A stretch of 61,452 nt of DNA from Gammaproteobacteria bacterium (lineage in GTDB: Bacteria > Pseudomonadota > Gammaproteobacteria > Ga0077536): NCBI GenBank assembly GCA_016191285.1, contig JACPPA010000041.1, positions 1 through 61,452 of the forward strand, given 5' to 3'. Shown one piece after another: positions 16,961 through 27,077 of this stretch. Each line of letters starts with the position of its first letter. Positions within the stretch are counted from its first letter, which is position 1. Below the pieces are notes generated by a model. It had not been told where the DNA came from. It made no database searches and saw only the letters and a program-made list of their open reading frames with translations. The position numbers were made by a program, and so were the translations under genes.

Positions 16961-19900
16961 CTACGAAAATCGCCATTCGCGCCACCCGTCGAGGCGCGGG
17001 AAATACAGTCCTAACGCCACCGGCCGGGTATCGAGTGCGCGGATCGCTGCCGCATAGCGCTCGAGTTGGGCGCGATAACGCGTGACTTCAGAATCCATGA
17101 ACACTTCAGGGTCGCCGCCTTCATGGACGCCCGTCTTGAAATCGACTATCCAGCGCACTCCGGCAGGGTCGACAAAAGTTAAATCGAGGACGACGTCTTT
17201 CGCCTGACCTTCGATCCATTGCGTTAAGCGATACTCGCGGCGGCGTTCACGGTGCTCGGCATCAAACAGCCAGCGACCGCGTGCGCTTGCAGCGGTGCGG
17301 CTCAGGGCTTGCGCGACTTGCGCGGCGGCAGTGTCGAGCTCGCCGTCGACCAACCCCAGGCGGCGCAAATGCGCAGTAATAATCGGGCCGAGATCACGAT
17401 TTTCGATAGCGTCAAAATCGTGCGCCGACCCCACCCGTTCGAGCATTAAATGCGTCACCGTGCCAACGTGCTTCGCCGCCGGGCTTGCCCACGCGAATTC
17501 CAATCCCACGTCGCGTGGCGCACGCGGCGCCGGCGAAGCGGCGTGCCCCAGCGCGTTTAAGGCTAATCGCGATCGATATCGGAGCGCAGGTAGCGTCGGG
17601 GCAATCGCGGCGGCGGCCGGTAACGGCGGACAGTGTTCGCGAATGACGGGCCACAGCATCGCCAAATAGCTACCGGGGCGGGGCGCGACATCGGCGGCCG
17701 GCGGCAGCGCAAATAAATGTAGTGCGCGCTTTGCGCGCGTCAGCGCGACATACAACCCGCGATAGGCCTCGGCCGCCAACACCGCCTGTTCTTGCGCACG
17801 GAGGAAATCGTAAAGCGGTTCGCTTTTAACGCCGGCCGGCGGTAATGGCGCAAATAAAATATCGTTGCCGCGCGCCTTGAGGAAAGCCGCCGCCAGCACC
17901 ATCCGCTTCGGTTCGAAACGTACGGTGCGCTGGAGTTCAGGTAATAGCACCACATCGAACTCGAGACCTTTGGCGCGATGAATGGTCATGATCTCGACAG
18001 CTTGCCGTGGCGTGCTCGGCAGTCGCGCAAAATGACGCGAGATAAAAGTCGTGAGTACCCCTTGCGTTAATTCATTGCCGTCGTCTTCGATTTGTATCAG
18101 CAATTCAAAATAGCGCTCGGCGAATCGCCGGTGCGCTGGCGGATCCACGCACGCGGCGCCGTTGAGCGCTTCCCACACGCGCTCGACTAACGCGGCGTAA
18201 CGCACACGACCGCGCCATTCGAGCGCCTGCCGGAGTATTTCACGGGTTGCGCGAAGCCGCGTTTGTTCGTCGCTCGCCAGCCGCGCCACGCGCGACTCGT
18301 CGTGAAGACACTCCCATACCAAATCATCCGGCGCACCCTCCATCAACGTGTGGAGCGAAGTCAGACTGAGACCACACCACGGCGCGCGTAATACCGCCAG
18401 CCACGCGCCGCGATCCGTGGCTGCATAGAGCGCACGCGTCAGGCTCATCAGATCATTGACCACTGGGATTGCCGATAACGGCTCTATTTCATTGGCGCTG
18501 ACCGCAATTCCCGCGGCCAAAAGTTCCGCCGGTAATAATCCGAGGTGATTGCGTCCGCGAACCAAAATCGCCACCGTTGCCGTTGGTTGTTCGTGCCAGG
18601 TGGCTTTGATCACCGCGATGAGTTGCGCCACCTGGGCGGCGCGATCCGCCGCGTCAGCGTGAATGACGACCCCGCTGCCGGGTGCGTCGACGCGAGTCGC
18701 GCTGAACGGATGAAAATCTGGCAAGGGCACCGCACAGCCGCCAAACACTTTAGGCAGCGCCAGGTTGAGCCATGCCAAGACGCGCGGATCTGTGCGGAAA
18801 TTCGCCGACAGGCGCAGTCGAGTCAGCGGCACATTGCCTAATCGAGCGTCGGCGACGGTCCGCATAAAAAGCCCGACCTCCGCATCGCGAAACCGGTAGA
18901 TCGATTGCAGCGGATCGCCGACCAAGAACAATGTACGCCCGTCGTCGCCGGTCCACCCTGCGGTCAGACGTTCAAGCAAGGCGTACTGGATCTGCGAGGT
19001 GTCTTGAAACTCATCCACCAACAAATGGACGATGCTGTAGTCGAGCGTCAACGCGAGATCCGTCGGCTGCTCGGGCGGCCCCAGTGCATTCAGCGCCGCG
19101 AGCGCTACTTCCGAAAAATCGCATTGCCCGCGTTCTGCAGCAATCACGCGCAGCTCGGCGGCAGCGACGCGCAACAACGTGAACATCGCCTGCAGTGCGT
19201 CGTATTGAGTCGTGGAATAAACCGTGGACGGCAGGCGCCGCACCGCGTCCAAGGCGGCTAGCAATGGTGGCCGCGCATTGAGTTCGTCGACCAGTGCGGC
19301 AAACGCCGCTTGAAAGCGCTCGGCGTCGGCGCGCGTTTTAGGTACACCTTGATGTTTGGTCATCTTCTGCCGCGGCGCGCCTTGCTGGGTTAGCAGCAAA
19401 TCGACCAGCGCCTGCCAATCGGCGAGGCTGCCAGGATCGGCCAGCGCCGTCATCAACGGCGACGCCAAACGCTCGATCGCGGCTAATTCGCGCACCACCA
19501 CGCGCTCTAGGATCACCGCCATTTCATCGCGCGAGGGCGGTGTGAGTGCATACGTCAACCACTGATCGCGGCGCGCCAGCATTTCCACGAGCAAAGTCTC
19601 GGCGCGCCGCCAATCACAATCCAAATGCCGTAACACAGCGCTGACGGCGCTCGCCCATGGCGCCTGCGCTTGCTCCAGCTCCAACAACGCACGCCGCGCC
19701 GCCCAGCGATACAACGCCGACGCGTCGTCACGTACCGCGGTGGCGCTCCCCAACCCTGATAGCAACGGCAGCCGACGGACAATCCCCGCGGTTAACGCAT
19801 CGATCGTTTGAATTCGCAGCCGCGCAGGGTTATCGCGCAATTGCCAATTCAACCTCGCATCGAGCGCTAATACCGCACGCGCCAAGACTTGCAACGCGTG

Positions 19901-20158
19901 GCGATGCGGGTCGGGATCATCGGGCAGGCCGGCCAGGATCAAGGCGTCCAGGACGCGGCCACGCATTTCGGCCGCGGCTTTGCGCGTGAACGTGATGGCG
20001 ACCACTTCCTCGGGGGCACTGACCCGTGCGAGCAAAACCAAAATCCGTTGCGTCAGTAGCGCCGTCTTGCCGGAACCTGCCGGGGCTTCGACGATCACGG
20101 ATTGGGTCGGCGACAAGGCCGCTAACCGTGCCGCGGAATCGGCCAGTGGCTCACGCAT
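16961..20158 (-). CDS. AddA/RecB-like UvrD-family helicase-nuclease
   Basis: A 1065-residue superfamily 1A helicase. Walker A APAGSGKTALL places Lys31; helicase motif II is LLVDEFQDTSQIQ; later motifs are IMTIHRAKGLEFDVVLLP and VALTRAKRALHLF. The C-terminus has a RecB/AddA-type nuclease core with IVDFKTG. With the adjacent AddB-like protein it should form a heterodimer that unwinds and resects double-strand breaks for RecA loading. Its ATG lies inside the end of the upstream gene (8-base overlap), indicating coupled translation. It replaces RecBCD in many beta- and gammaproteobacteria; no RecC or RecD gene is nearby. Confidence 0.9.
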   Translation of the reverse strand: MREPLADSAARLAALSPTQSVIVEAPAGSGKTALLTQRILVLLARVSAPEEVVAITFTRKAAAEMRGRVLDALILAGLPDDPDPHRHALQVLARAVLALDARLNWQLRDNPARLRIQTIDALTAGIVRRLPLLSGLGSATAVRDDASALYRWAARRALLELEQAQAPWASAVSAVLRHLDCDWRRAETLLVEMLARRDQWLTYALTPPSRDEMAVILERVVVRELAAIERLASPLMTALADPGSLADWQALVDLLLTQQGAPRQKMTKHQGVPKTRADAERFQAAFAALVDELNARPPLLAALDAVRRLPSTVYSTTQYDALQAMFTLLRVAAAELRVIAAERGQCDFSEVALAALNALGPPEQPTDLALTLDYSIVHLLVDEFQDTSQIQYALLERLTAGWTGDDGRTLFLVGDPLQSIYRFRDAEVGLFMRTVADARLGNVPLTRLRLSANFRTDPRVLAWLNLALPKVFGGCAVPLPDFHPFSATRVDAPGSGVVIHADAADRAAQVAQLIAVIKATWHEQPTATVAILVRGRNHLGLLPAELLAAGIAVSANEIEPLSAIPVVNDLMSLTRALYAATDRGAWLAVLRAPWCGLSLTSLHTLMEGAPDDLVWECLHDESRVARLASDEQTRLRATREILRQALEWRGRVRYAALVERVWEALNGAACVDPPAHRRFAERYFELLIQIEDDGNELTQGVLTTFISRHFARLPSTPRQAVEIMTIHRAKGLEFDVVLLPELQRTVRFEPKRMVLAAAFLKARGNDILFAPLPPAGVKSEPLYDFLRAQEQAVLAAEAYRGLYVALTRAKRALHLFALPPAADVAPRPGSYLAMLWPVIREHCPPLPAAAAIAPTLPALRYRSRLALNALGHAASPAPRAPRDVGLEFAWASPAAKHVGTVTHLMLERVGSAHDFDAIENRDLGPIITAHLRRLGLVDGELDTAAAQVAQALSRTAASARGRWLFDAEHRERRREYRLTQWIEGQAKDVVLDLTFVDPAGVRWIVDFKTGVHEGGDPEVFMDSEVTRYRAQLERYAAAIRALDTRPVALGLYFPRLDGWREWRFS

Positions 20159-22706
20159 CCGGAACCTCGTCGAGCGCCACGGCCGCGTTCACTTCGCTGA
20201 TGCGACACAGCCCTTGCAGATCGCACTGCCGGCAGGTGGCCGCGCCGTCTTTCGGATCGACCTCGGCGCGGCCGGCGCTAAATGCGGTGGCCAGGGCTTC
20301 GAGTTCGACCCGCCAGCGCGCTCGGCGCGCTTCTGCCTCAGCCGGAATCACGGCGCCACCGCGCGCGCGCGCCTTGGGTTCAACGATAAGTTCGCAATTA
20401 CCCGTGCGGACAGCCGCAAAGGCAATCGCGTCACTCGGCGGTTCGGTTAGCGCATACGCCAGCAGCTGCGGTTGCACGGGACGCGGCAGCGCCCATTGCG
20501 ATCGCGCGACGTCGCGGCCGGTTTTGTAATCGATCACGAGTTGACCGCCCGCCTCGAGTCGATCTATGCGATCGACACGCAGATTGAAGTGGAGATTCGC
20601 TAGCGACAGCGTGCGCTCCGCCTCGGTGGCCAACACCGTAAACGGCGCGCGCGCCAAGTCGACCGCGAGCCACTCGCCTACTAACGCGACGAGCCGCGAG
20701 CGCTCGAGCGCGGTTGCTACGGGACTGGCCTGCGCCTGCGCGCGCGCGGCATCGATCGCCGTTTCGATGGCCGCGTTCCTGTGCTCGGCAGTCAGCATTA
20801 TCAAAGCGGCTTGCGAGCCTAACTTTCGCCACAATTCCGCGAGGACTCGATGCAACCATTCGCCATGCGTACGCGCATCGATCCCCAGTTCCGCCATGCG
20901 CTCGGCTTGCACCCTTAGCCGATGCCGCGCGAAGGCCCGGAACGGGCAAGCTGCCTGATCGGTTAGCACCGCGACACCGCCGCGCGGCCTGCTACCAACC
21001 GTCATCGGCACGGGCTGATCGGTGACGTAGTCGAGTGGAATCGCCTTACCGTTACGGTGCGTGTGATCTCTCGGCTCCGTATCCGCGGCCGGTTGCGGCA
21101 AACCCAAGCCGCGATAGGGTCGCTGCGGGATGTCGGCCACCGTGGTGGCAATACTTATCGTAGCCTCACCTGCCACGCCCAATAACGTCATTAATATCGA
21201 ATGCGCGCGGGCCGTGTCGAACTCGCGCTGGGTGCCCGGCACCCCGGCGGCGCGTTGGCTGACATAGGGCAATAAGGGATTCACCTCGACTGCCGCCGGC
21301 CACGCCCCTTCGTGCAAACCAAGTACCCACACATAATCTGGGGCATAGCTCGCGGCATCGGCGAGTGGCAATACTTCTACCGCGTCGCTCGCCGCGGTGC
21401 TCACCAGCGCCAATCGCTCCGTCGCTTCGCGCAACGTGCGCAACGCACTCCCTGCGGTCATCGGCGCCAGCACTAAATCGAGCGTGGCGGTGGCATCAAA
21501 GGTCTGCCGCCACTGATCGAACGCGGCTTGCTCGGACGGGCAGAGCGCCTCTTCGCCGGGCCAGCCGGCGGTGAGTAGAATCTCGTCGAAGTGCGCGAGC
21601 CAGGTTTTGAGCGAAGCGCGACGCCCCGCCGTCACGGCCAGCGCCGCGAGGCGCGCAAACACCGCGGTCAAGCGTGCACATCCGGCGTCCTCTGCGATCT
21701 GCGCCAGCGTGGCGCAGGGAAGTTCATCGCGACCGGTGGCGAGGATCGCCGCCGCGGCGCGGGCGCGGGCGACATGTTCGTGGTTGGCGCCAGCGAGATA
21801 CGGACTGGTGACGAGGGTGGCCGCGACCGCGCGTGGTACTTCGCGCCAGGCAATGAGTAACGCGAGTGCAGCGTCCACCAGCGGCGGACGTGGCGCGCGT
21901 TGCTCGATGCGGAGCACGGGGTTTTCGAACCACAGCCGCGGATTAGTGCCAACGCCGTGACGTAAGGCTTCGCGTTCAAGCGCGGCGGGCACACTCGAAT
22001 CGATATAGGCCAACGCGATCCGTGCCTGCGGTGCGCGCTCACGCGTGGCGCGGGCCCAGTCCACCGCCGCTGCAATTTCATCGCGGCGGTCGGGGAAACT
22101 CAGCGCGCGCGGCAGCGGAAACGTCGCTTGGGGTTCACGTTCAGCACGCGGCGGCAGACAGCGTGTGAGCGCCGGCGACATGGCCCAAAAACCCAGCGCG
22201 AAATCAGTTGCCGAATCACCGTTCACGGGCCTCAAACTCGCCAACGCGCGCGCCCGATCGATGACGCGTAAGCGCGCGCAATGCGCGCGAAATCGCGTCG
22301 ACCAGGCGGCAAACGCTTGGTACTCTGGGGTTAACGGCACGCTAGCGGGCGCGACCCCCCACTCGTGCACCAGCGTCCATGCTTCCTGCGCCACGCGAGC
22401 GAGGCCCGCCACGGAAGTCAGCGCGTCATGTCGTGGTTGTTCATCAATACAGCGCGCCCATAGCGCACGCTCTTGGTTAGCACTTAAGACGAGATCGGCG
22501 CCCGGTGGCTTTACATTGGTTGTTGCAAAGCGTGCGCTTAACCACGCCTCGAGCGGTAGCAGGTCGGGTGCGGGCCATACGCTTATTCCGCGCGCGTGCT
22601 CCGCGACGGCATAGTGGGCGCGCACCGCGCGCGCCAGCCGGGCGGACCCGACGACGCCAGTCGCGCCGTTGGCGAGCGCCGACAAATAACTTGCCTCGGT
22701 GGTCAT
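20151..22706 (-). CDS. AddB-like nuclease subunit (probable DNA repair protein, TIGR03623 type)
   Basis: An 851-residue partner of the AddA-like helicase. The N-terminal helicase-like half has lost Walker A. The C-terminal nuclease has VIDYKTGRD (PD-(D/E)XK core). A four-Cys iron-sulfur staple is formed by ACPFRAFA and the later CRQCDLQGLC (Cx2Cx5C), as in AddB and RecB-family nucleases. ATG 22706 is chosen over a GTG at 22766 because the added residues are not conserved-looking. It is first in the two-gene operon and divergent from a small exported-protein gene. Confidence 0.87.
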   Translation of the reverse strand: MTTEASYLSALANGATGVVGSARLARAVRAHYAVAEHARGISVWPAPDLLPLEAWLSARFATTNVKPPGADLVLSANQERALWARCIDEQPRHDALTSVAGLARVAQEAWTLVHEWGVAPASVPLTPEYQAFAAWSTRFRAHCARLRVIDRARALASLRPVNGDSATDFALGFWAMSPALTRCLPPRAEREPQATFPLPRALSFPDRRDEIAAAVDWARATRERAPQARIALAYIDSSVPAALEREALRHGVGTNPRLWFENPVLRIEQRAPRPPLVDAALALLIAWREVPRAVAATLVTSPYLAGANHEHVARARAAAAILATGRDELPCATLAQIAEDAGCARLTAVFARLAALAVTAGRRASLKTWLAHFDEILLTAGWPGEEALCPSEQAAFDQWRQTFDATATLDLVLAPMTAGSALRTLREATERLALVSTAASDAVEVLPLADAASYAPDYVWVLGLHEGAWPAAVEVNPLLPYVSQRAAGVPGTQREFDTARAHSILMTLLGVAGEATISIATTVADIPQRPYRGLGLPQPAADTEPRDHTHRNGKAIPLDYVTDQPVPMTVGSRPRGGVAVLTDQAACPFRAFARHRLRVQAERMAELGIDARTHGEWLHRVLAELWRKLGSQAALIMLTAEHRNAAIETAIDAARAQAQASPVATALERSRLVALVGEWLAVDLARAPFTVLATEAERTLSLANLHFNLRVDRIDRLEAGGQLVIDYKTGRDVARSQWALPRPVQPQLLAYALTEPPSDAIAFAAVRTGNCELIVEPKARARGGAVIPAEAEARRARWRVELEALATAFSAGRAEVDPKDGAATCRQCDLQGLCRISEVNAAVALDEVPDA

Positions 22707-22752
22707 TCCCGGTATGGTAAGGGAAGTTTCCTGATTGCGAGCACGTCCGGCA

Positions 22753-23265
22753 ATGTTTAGTCGCACTCAACACGTGGTGCAACGGTGGCAATTAATTTCG
22801 CGATTTGCCGTGCTCGCTGCGGCTTTGTTCGTAACCGCCGTCGGTGCGACACAAGTGACCGCGACGCGACTGTACCAATGGCGCGATCCAACCACCGGCA
22901 CCTTGCAGCTCGCCGGTCGTCCACCGGCGTGGTATCGCGGCGAGCAGCCCGGACCACGCGTGCGCGTCTATCAAGCGGGGCGATTACTTGACGATACCGC
23001 GCGTACGGTCGCGCCAACCGCACGCAGCGCGCTGCGCGTGGCCGCGTTTGGCGACGCCGCACCTGCGGGCCCGCGCGACGCACCGGGGCCAGTGGCGAAC
23101 TCACCGGCCATTAACGCCGCGACATCGGGCACACCCGCGACGACCACCAAAATCGCAGAATTCAAAGCGCTGCTCGACGCGTGGGACCGTGAGCAATCCG
23201 CCGCGGCAACCCATCAGATCGACTCTTCGGCGTCAGCTCCCGAGCCGCCGCCACCAACGCGTTAA
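22753..23265 (+). CDS. Exported DUF4124-like protein
   Basis: About 170 residues from ATG 22753. A hydrophobic signal or anchor (ISRFAVLAAALFVTAVG, about residues 15-31) precedes RLYQWRDPTTGTLQLAGRPP, the pattern of DUF4124 domains (a short beta motif with W-D-x-G). The remainder is Ala/Pro/Thr-rich and low in complexity. The function is unknown; DUF4124 proteins are periplasmic or envelope-associated. The last 33 bases overlap, in antisense, the 3' end of the neighbouring kinase gene, so both stop codons lie inside the other gene. Confidence 0.65.
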   Translation: MFSRTQHVVQRWQLISRFAVLAAALFVTAVGATQVTATRLYQWRDPTTGTLQLAGRPPAWYRGEQPGPRVRVYQAGRLLDDTARTVAPTARSALRVAAFGDAAPAGPRDAPGPVANSPAINAATSGTPATTTKIAEFKALLDAWDREQSAAATHQIDSSASAPEPPPPTR

Positions 23266-24654
23266 GCGTTCGACCACACCCACTTGGCGCGGCGCCGTCA
23301 GTTCCGCCAATAAGCGCAACGCCTCATTGTCCGGTTCAATTTGTTGGCCGAGCCGGACATAGGCCTGGGCCCGCAACGCTTCGCCGTGATCGAGCGCTGC
23401 TTCCGCCAACAGTGCGTAGGCGCCAGCCACCGCGCGTATACCGTTACGGGCCGCGACATTGGTAGGGTCCAACTGCAGCACCCGTGAAAAATAGTAATAC
23501 GCATTGTCGCGCGGCGGAGTCGTGAGACGTTGTTCGTTCAAGCTATGTTGCCCGAGCCACACGGCGGCGGCGGCAACGGCCTGGGGATCGAGCGGCGCGG
23601 CCGTGTTTAACGGCGGCACTGCCCGCTGTAAGGCGGCTGTAGTGGCGGCCAACCCAGCCGCATCGCCGGGATCGACGGCGCGCGGCGACGAGTCGAGTTG
23701 GCGTTCGAGGTAGAACAAAACCCCATAGCCAACCAGCGTCAAACCGAGTAATCCGTAGAGCACATAGCGTAACCACCGGTTAGGCAGCGCATCCCAGCGG
23801 ATCTGTGTGACGGCCGTGTTCGCGGACGCCGCCGGCGCCGATGGTGTGACCGACAACGCCCCGCTCGCGCGCAAACTCCGCAGGTAGTGAATAAGCGCCG
23901 CCACATCCTTAAACCGTTCGGACCGCGCTTTCGCCAACATGCGATCGAGCAGCCCTTGATAGACGGCTAGCGGCCGGCTCAAGCGCGGGATCGGCGCCGT
24001 CTTGTGCATATGGATGACGTCGATGACCGATTCCGATTGATACGGCTTTTCGCCGACCAGCATTTCGTAGAGGATGATCCCCAAGGAGTAAATATCGGCC
24101 CGACCATCGACATCGGCGGCCTCCGCCTGTTCGGGGGCCATGTAGTTAGGACTGCCCAGAAACACGCCGGTGGCGGTCAAATCGACATCGGCATAGAGCG
24201 ATTTGGCGATGCCGAAATCGCTCAATAACGGCGTTCCGTCGGCCCGGAATAGAATATTCCCGGGTTTGACATCGCGGTGCACAATGCCCTCGGCATGCGC
24301 GGCGCCGAGACCCTGCGCGACCGCTTCGAGGATGTCCATGGCCCGGGCAGGCGGCAGTGGACCGTCTTGCAGGCGCTGTTTCAAATCGCCGCCGGCGACA
24401 TACTCCATCGAGATGTAAACAAAGTCATCGGTCCGGCCGATATCGAAGATGGTGATGATGTTCGGGTGCTTGAGCGCCGCGAGCAGCTTGCCTTCGTTCA
24501 GGAAGCGACGATAGGCAAGGCGGGAGTCGTTGATAACGGTATCGAGGACTTTCAACACCACTAAACGGCCCAGTACGGATTGCTCAGCCAAATAAGCAGA
24601 CGCCATGCCGCCCTCGGCGATGCATTGCTTGATCTGATAACCCGCGATTTCCAT
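23233..24654 (-). CDS. Membrane-anchored Hanks-type Ser/Thr protein kinase with TPR-like tail
   Basis: A 473-residue kinase. The ATP loop is AEGGMASAY (a Gly-rich variant); Lys35 contacts phosphate; the catalytic loop HRDVKPGN has Asp128; DFG has Asp146; the activation segment ends GSPNYMAPEQ. A juxtamembrane linker leads to one transmembrane helix around residues 296-315 (YVLYGLLGLTLVGYGVLFYL). The C-terminal part has repeats typical of TPR helices (residues about 395-470). All catalytic residues are present, so it should be active. It is encoded alone, without a phosphatase or FHA gene, and divergently from rsd. Confidence 0.93.
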   Translation of the reverse strand: MEIAGYQIKQCIAEGGMASAYLAEQSVLGRLVVLKVLDTVINDSRLAYRRFLNEGKLLAALKHPNIITIFDIGRTDDFVYISMEYVAGGDLKQRLQDGPLPPARAMDILEAVAQGLGAAHAEGIVHRDVKPGNILFRADGTPLLSDFGIAKSLYADVDLTATGVFLGSPNYMAPEQAEAADVDGRADIYSLGIILYEMLVGEKPYQSESVIDVIHMHKTAPIPRLSRPLAVYQGLLDRMLAKARSERFKDVAALIHYLRSLRASGALSVTPSAPAASANTAVTQIRWDALPNRWLRYVLYGLLGLTLVGYGVLFYLERQLDSSPRAVDPGDAAGLAATTAALQRAVPPLNTAAPLDPQAVAAAAVWLGQHSLNEQRLTTPPRDNAYYYFSRVLQLDPTNVAARNGIRAVAGAYALLAEAALDHGEALRAQAYVRLGQQIEPDNEALRLLAELTAPRQVGVVERLTRWWRRLGS

Positions 24655-24902
24655 GCACGGGATTATAGCGAGCGGTAAAGGGGTGTAGTCGGCCTGCCAT
24701 TACAGGATTCACGACACCCCGTTAACAAGGGTGATAAGCGTCGGAATAACACGATCAAGCCGGGCCCGGCGTGCGTTCACGCACGGAGTCCGTTACAGTA
24801 GGGGCGCACTAAATGCAGTTTGAAAATCACCCGCGTCGTACCCCCAATTCGCGCGCGACGCGCGAGCTGGGCACTCACGCTCGACACCTCGGAACTTTCG
24901 GT

Positions 24903-25379
24903 ATGACCAAAGCGGCTAAACCCGTGCACGATCCACGTGCGACATCACGCAAACAGATTGACGATTTGCTCAAACAGCGGCAGCGAATGCTGGTGTTGCT
25001 ATGGGAACTGACGAAGGTTGATCTAAACCGCGTCGACGAAACCATCCAAGACATGCTGGACGAATTTCTGACCATCCTGGTTGACTACATTGCCATCGGC
25101 CACTTCGGTCTTTATCAGCGCATTTCGGATGGCAACGAGCGCCGTAGCCGCGTCATCGACATGGCGAAGGAAATTTATCCGCGCATCGAACGCGCGACCG
25201 AATCCGCCATCGCGTTTAGCGAGCGTTTCGAAGGCGCGAGTGAAAAGACCATGAATACTGATCTTGCCCCGGCGCTCTCGCACCTGGCCGAGCAGATTAC
25301 GACCCGCATTGAACTCGAAGATTTATTGATCTCAGCGGTGCTCGGTACCGATATGCCGGCCAACGCCGCCGCCAATTAG
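24903..25379 (+). CDS. rsd: Rsd/AlgQ-family regulator of sigma-70
   Basis: A 158-residue protein, exactly the length of E. coli Rsd and Pseudomonas AlgQ when started at ATG 24903. The frame is open to 24813 but that extension is atypical. The conserved core LLKQRQRMLVLLWEL then FCQ-like helical region and the IDYIAIGHF segment match the family: a helical bundle that binds region 4 of sigma-70 and shifts RNA polymerase to alternative sigma factors. It stands upstream of rsmE and divergent from the Ser/Thr kinase gene. Confidence 0.86.
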   Translation: MTKAAKPVHDPRATSRKQIDDLLKQRQRMLVLLWELTKVDLNRVDETIQDMLDEFLTILVDYIAIGHFGLYQRISDGNERRSRVIDMAKEIYPRIERATESAIAFSERFEGASEKTMNTDLAPALSHLAEQITTRIELEDLLISAVLGTDMPANAAAN

Positions 25380-25453
25380 CAGCGCGTCGCGTGTTGCCCC
25401 GCGAGCTAGGGGATGATGCGCGACTAGTGCGACATAACCCCGCGGCCGTTCAA

Positions 25454-26179
25454 ATGCCGCGGATTTATGCAACCGTCGCGCTTAGCGTGGGTGCGACAAT
25501 CGAATTACCCAGCGCAAGCGCTCACCATGTGCGCGAAGCACTGCGCTTGCGAGTAGGTGACACGCTCACTGTCTTCAATGGGCATGGCGGCGAATTCCGA
25601 TGTCGCGTGACGACGATCACGCGCCAGACGGTCGCCGTCAGGATTGCGGAATTTACCGCGATCGAGCGTGAATCTCCGCTCACTATCACCCTCGCGCAGG
25701 GGATCTCGCGGGGCGAGAAGATGGATTACACCCTGCAGAAAGCCGTTGAACTGGGAGTAACCCGGCTCGTGCCGCTCACCAGCGCGCGTAGCCAGATCAA
25801 GCTCGACGCTGAACGCGCCGCGCGCCGCATGGAACATTGGCGCGGAATAATCACGCATGCCTGTGCACAATGCGGACGCAATCGCGTGCCAGAAATGCTG
25901 GCGCCGATGACGGTGGCGGAATTTGTCGCGATGGATACGGCCACCACCCGCCTGACCCTCGCGCCGGGATCGGCGACGACGTTAGCGAGCCTCGCCAAGC
26001 CCGAGCTTAGCGCTAGCCTGGTGGTCGGCCCGGAAGGGGGCTTGAGCGCCAACGAACTGACCGTGCTCGAAGCCCATGCGTACCAAGGAGTGCGCCTGGG
26101 ACCGCGCGTGTTGCGCACCGAGACCGCCGCGCTGGTCGCGCTCGCGACCTTGCAGGCTGTCGCCGGCGATCTCTGCTAA
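25454..26179 (+). CDS. rsmE: 16S rRNA m3U1498 methyltransferase
   Basis: A SAM-dependent SPOUT-class enzyme that methylates N3 of U1498 in helix 44 of 16S rRNA. The 241-residue product starts at ATG 25454 (a GTG at 25391 would add 21 residues). The N-terminal PUA-like domain has HHVREALRLRVGD. The knotted SAM site has VVGPEGGLSANE and LGPRVLRTETAALVAL. The substrate-facing segment KMDYTLQKAVELGV is also diagnostic. It follows rsd on the same strand. Confidence 0.95.
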   Translation: MPRIYATVALSVGATIELPSASAHHVREALRLRVGDTLTVFNGHGGEFRCRVTTITRQTVAVRIAEFTAIERESPLTITLAQGISRGEKMDYTLQKAVELGVTRLVPLTSARSQIKLDAERAARRMEHWRGIITHACAQCGRNRVPEMLAPMTVAEFVAMDTATTRLTLAPGSATTLASLAKPELSASLVVGPEGGLSANELTVLEAHAYQGVRLGPRVLRTETAALVALATLQAVAGDLC

Positions 26180-26226
26180 CCCTTGTCCGGTCCCGCACTG
26201 AACTTCACTAATCCAATGGTCAGTGT

Positions 26227-26289
26227 TGTGGGAGCGGCTTTAGCCGCGAATTGGCAGCAGCGAAGATTCGAAGCTCAAAGCGGCTCACA
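26227..26289. repeat. REP-like palindrome
   Basis: TGTGGGAGCGGCTTTAGCCG begins at 26227 and is answered by AAGCGGCTCACA ending at 26289. The element repeats the consensus of the one at 1836-1897. It fills most of the gap between the convergent rsmE and algR and may act as a transcription boundary, as such elements often do. Confidence 0.7.
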
Positions 26290-26332
26290 AGGCACCGCCA
26301 GTAGCCCACGAGTTATGCAGCGGGACAGCGCA

Positions 26333-27073
26333 CTACCCCGATCCTTCGCGCAAACGGCGCCTGACCGCGCTCAGCAGACGACGACTCACCGGCAATTTTT
26401 CGGCCATGTCCCGCAATGCCACCGCGCTATTGCCGAGTGAATCACGCTCCAACGCGACGATGTGCGCGCGGGCCACCAAGGTGTTGCGATGGATGCGCAG
26501 AAATTCGTCGACAAATTCTTCTTCGAGCGCGCGCAAGGAATCTTCAATCAGGAGTTCGCCCGCGGGATGTTTGACCGTGACATAGCCTTGATCTGCTTGC
26601 AGATAACGCACTTCGTTCACTTCCACCAGACGCAGCGAGCCTTTAATAAGCGCGCTGAAGTGTCGACGTTTTCCACCACCGATAGCCGGTGCGGTGCGGC
26701 GCTGCGCGGTGGTTAACAGCACAGCGCGCGTTAGCGCGGTTTGCAAGCGTTCGGAGCGAATTGGTTTCAGCAAGTAATCGACCGCATGCGTTTCGAACGC
26801 GGCGAGCGCATGTTCGTTGTAGGCCGTGGTAAAGATAATCGCCGGCGCTTGCGGCAACCGGCACAAATGTCGCGCGGCTTCCAAGCCATCCATCCCAGGC
26901 ATCCGTATATCGAGCAGAATAACGTCGGGTTGCAGCGTTTCCGCGAGCATGACGGCGTCGATGCCACTTGCGGCTTCCCCCACAACTTCGCCGACCCCGA
27001 GTTCCAGGATCTGGGCGCGCAAACGGGCCCGCGCCAAAGGCTCGTCGTCCGCGATGATCAGACGTGCGCTCAT
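26333..27073 (-). CDS. algR: LytTR response regulator, AlgR-like
   Basis: A 246-residue two-component regulator. The receiver has the acidic DDE at residues 9-11, phospho-acceptor D55 in VILLDIRMPG, and Lys in YLLKPIRSE. The C-terminal LytTR domain (about 140-246) has VRYLQADQGYVTV and FLRIHRNTLVA. This is the AlgR architecture controlling alginate, pili and cyanide genes in pseudomonads; the targets here are unknown. It lies four bases after the sensor gene, its clear partner. Confidence 0.9.
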   Translation of the reverse strand: MSARLIIADDEPLARARLRAQILELGVGEVVGEAASGIDAVMLAETLQPDVILLDIRMPGMDGLEAARHLCRLPQAPAIIFTTAYNEHALAAFETHAVDYLLKPIRSERLQTALTRAVLLTTAQRRTAPAIGGGKRRHFSALIKGSLRLVEVNEVRYLQADQGYVTVKHPAGELLIEDSLRALEEEFVDEFLRIHRNTLVARAHIVALERDSLGNSAVALRDMAEKLPVSRRLLSAVRRRLREGSG

Positions 27074-27077
27074 GTCG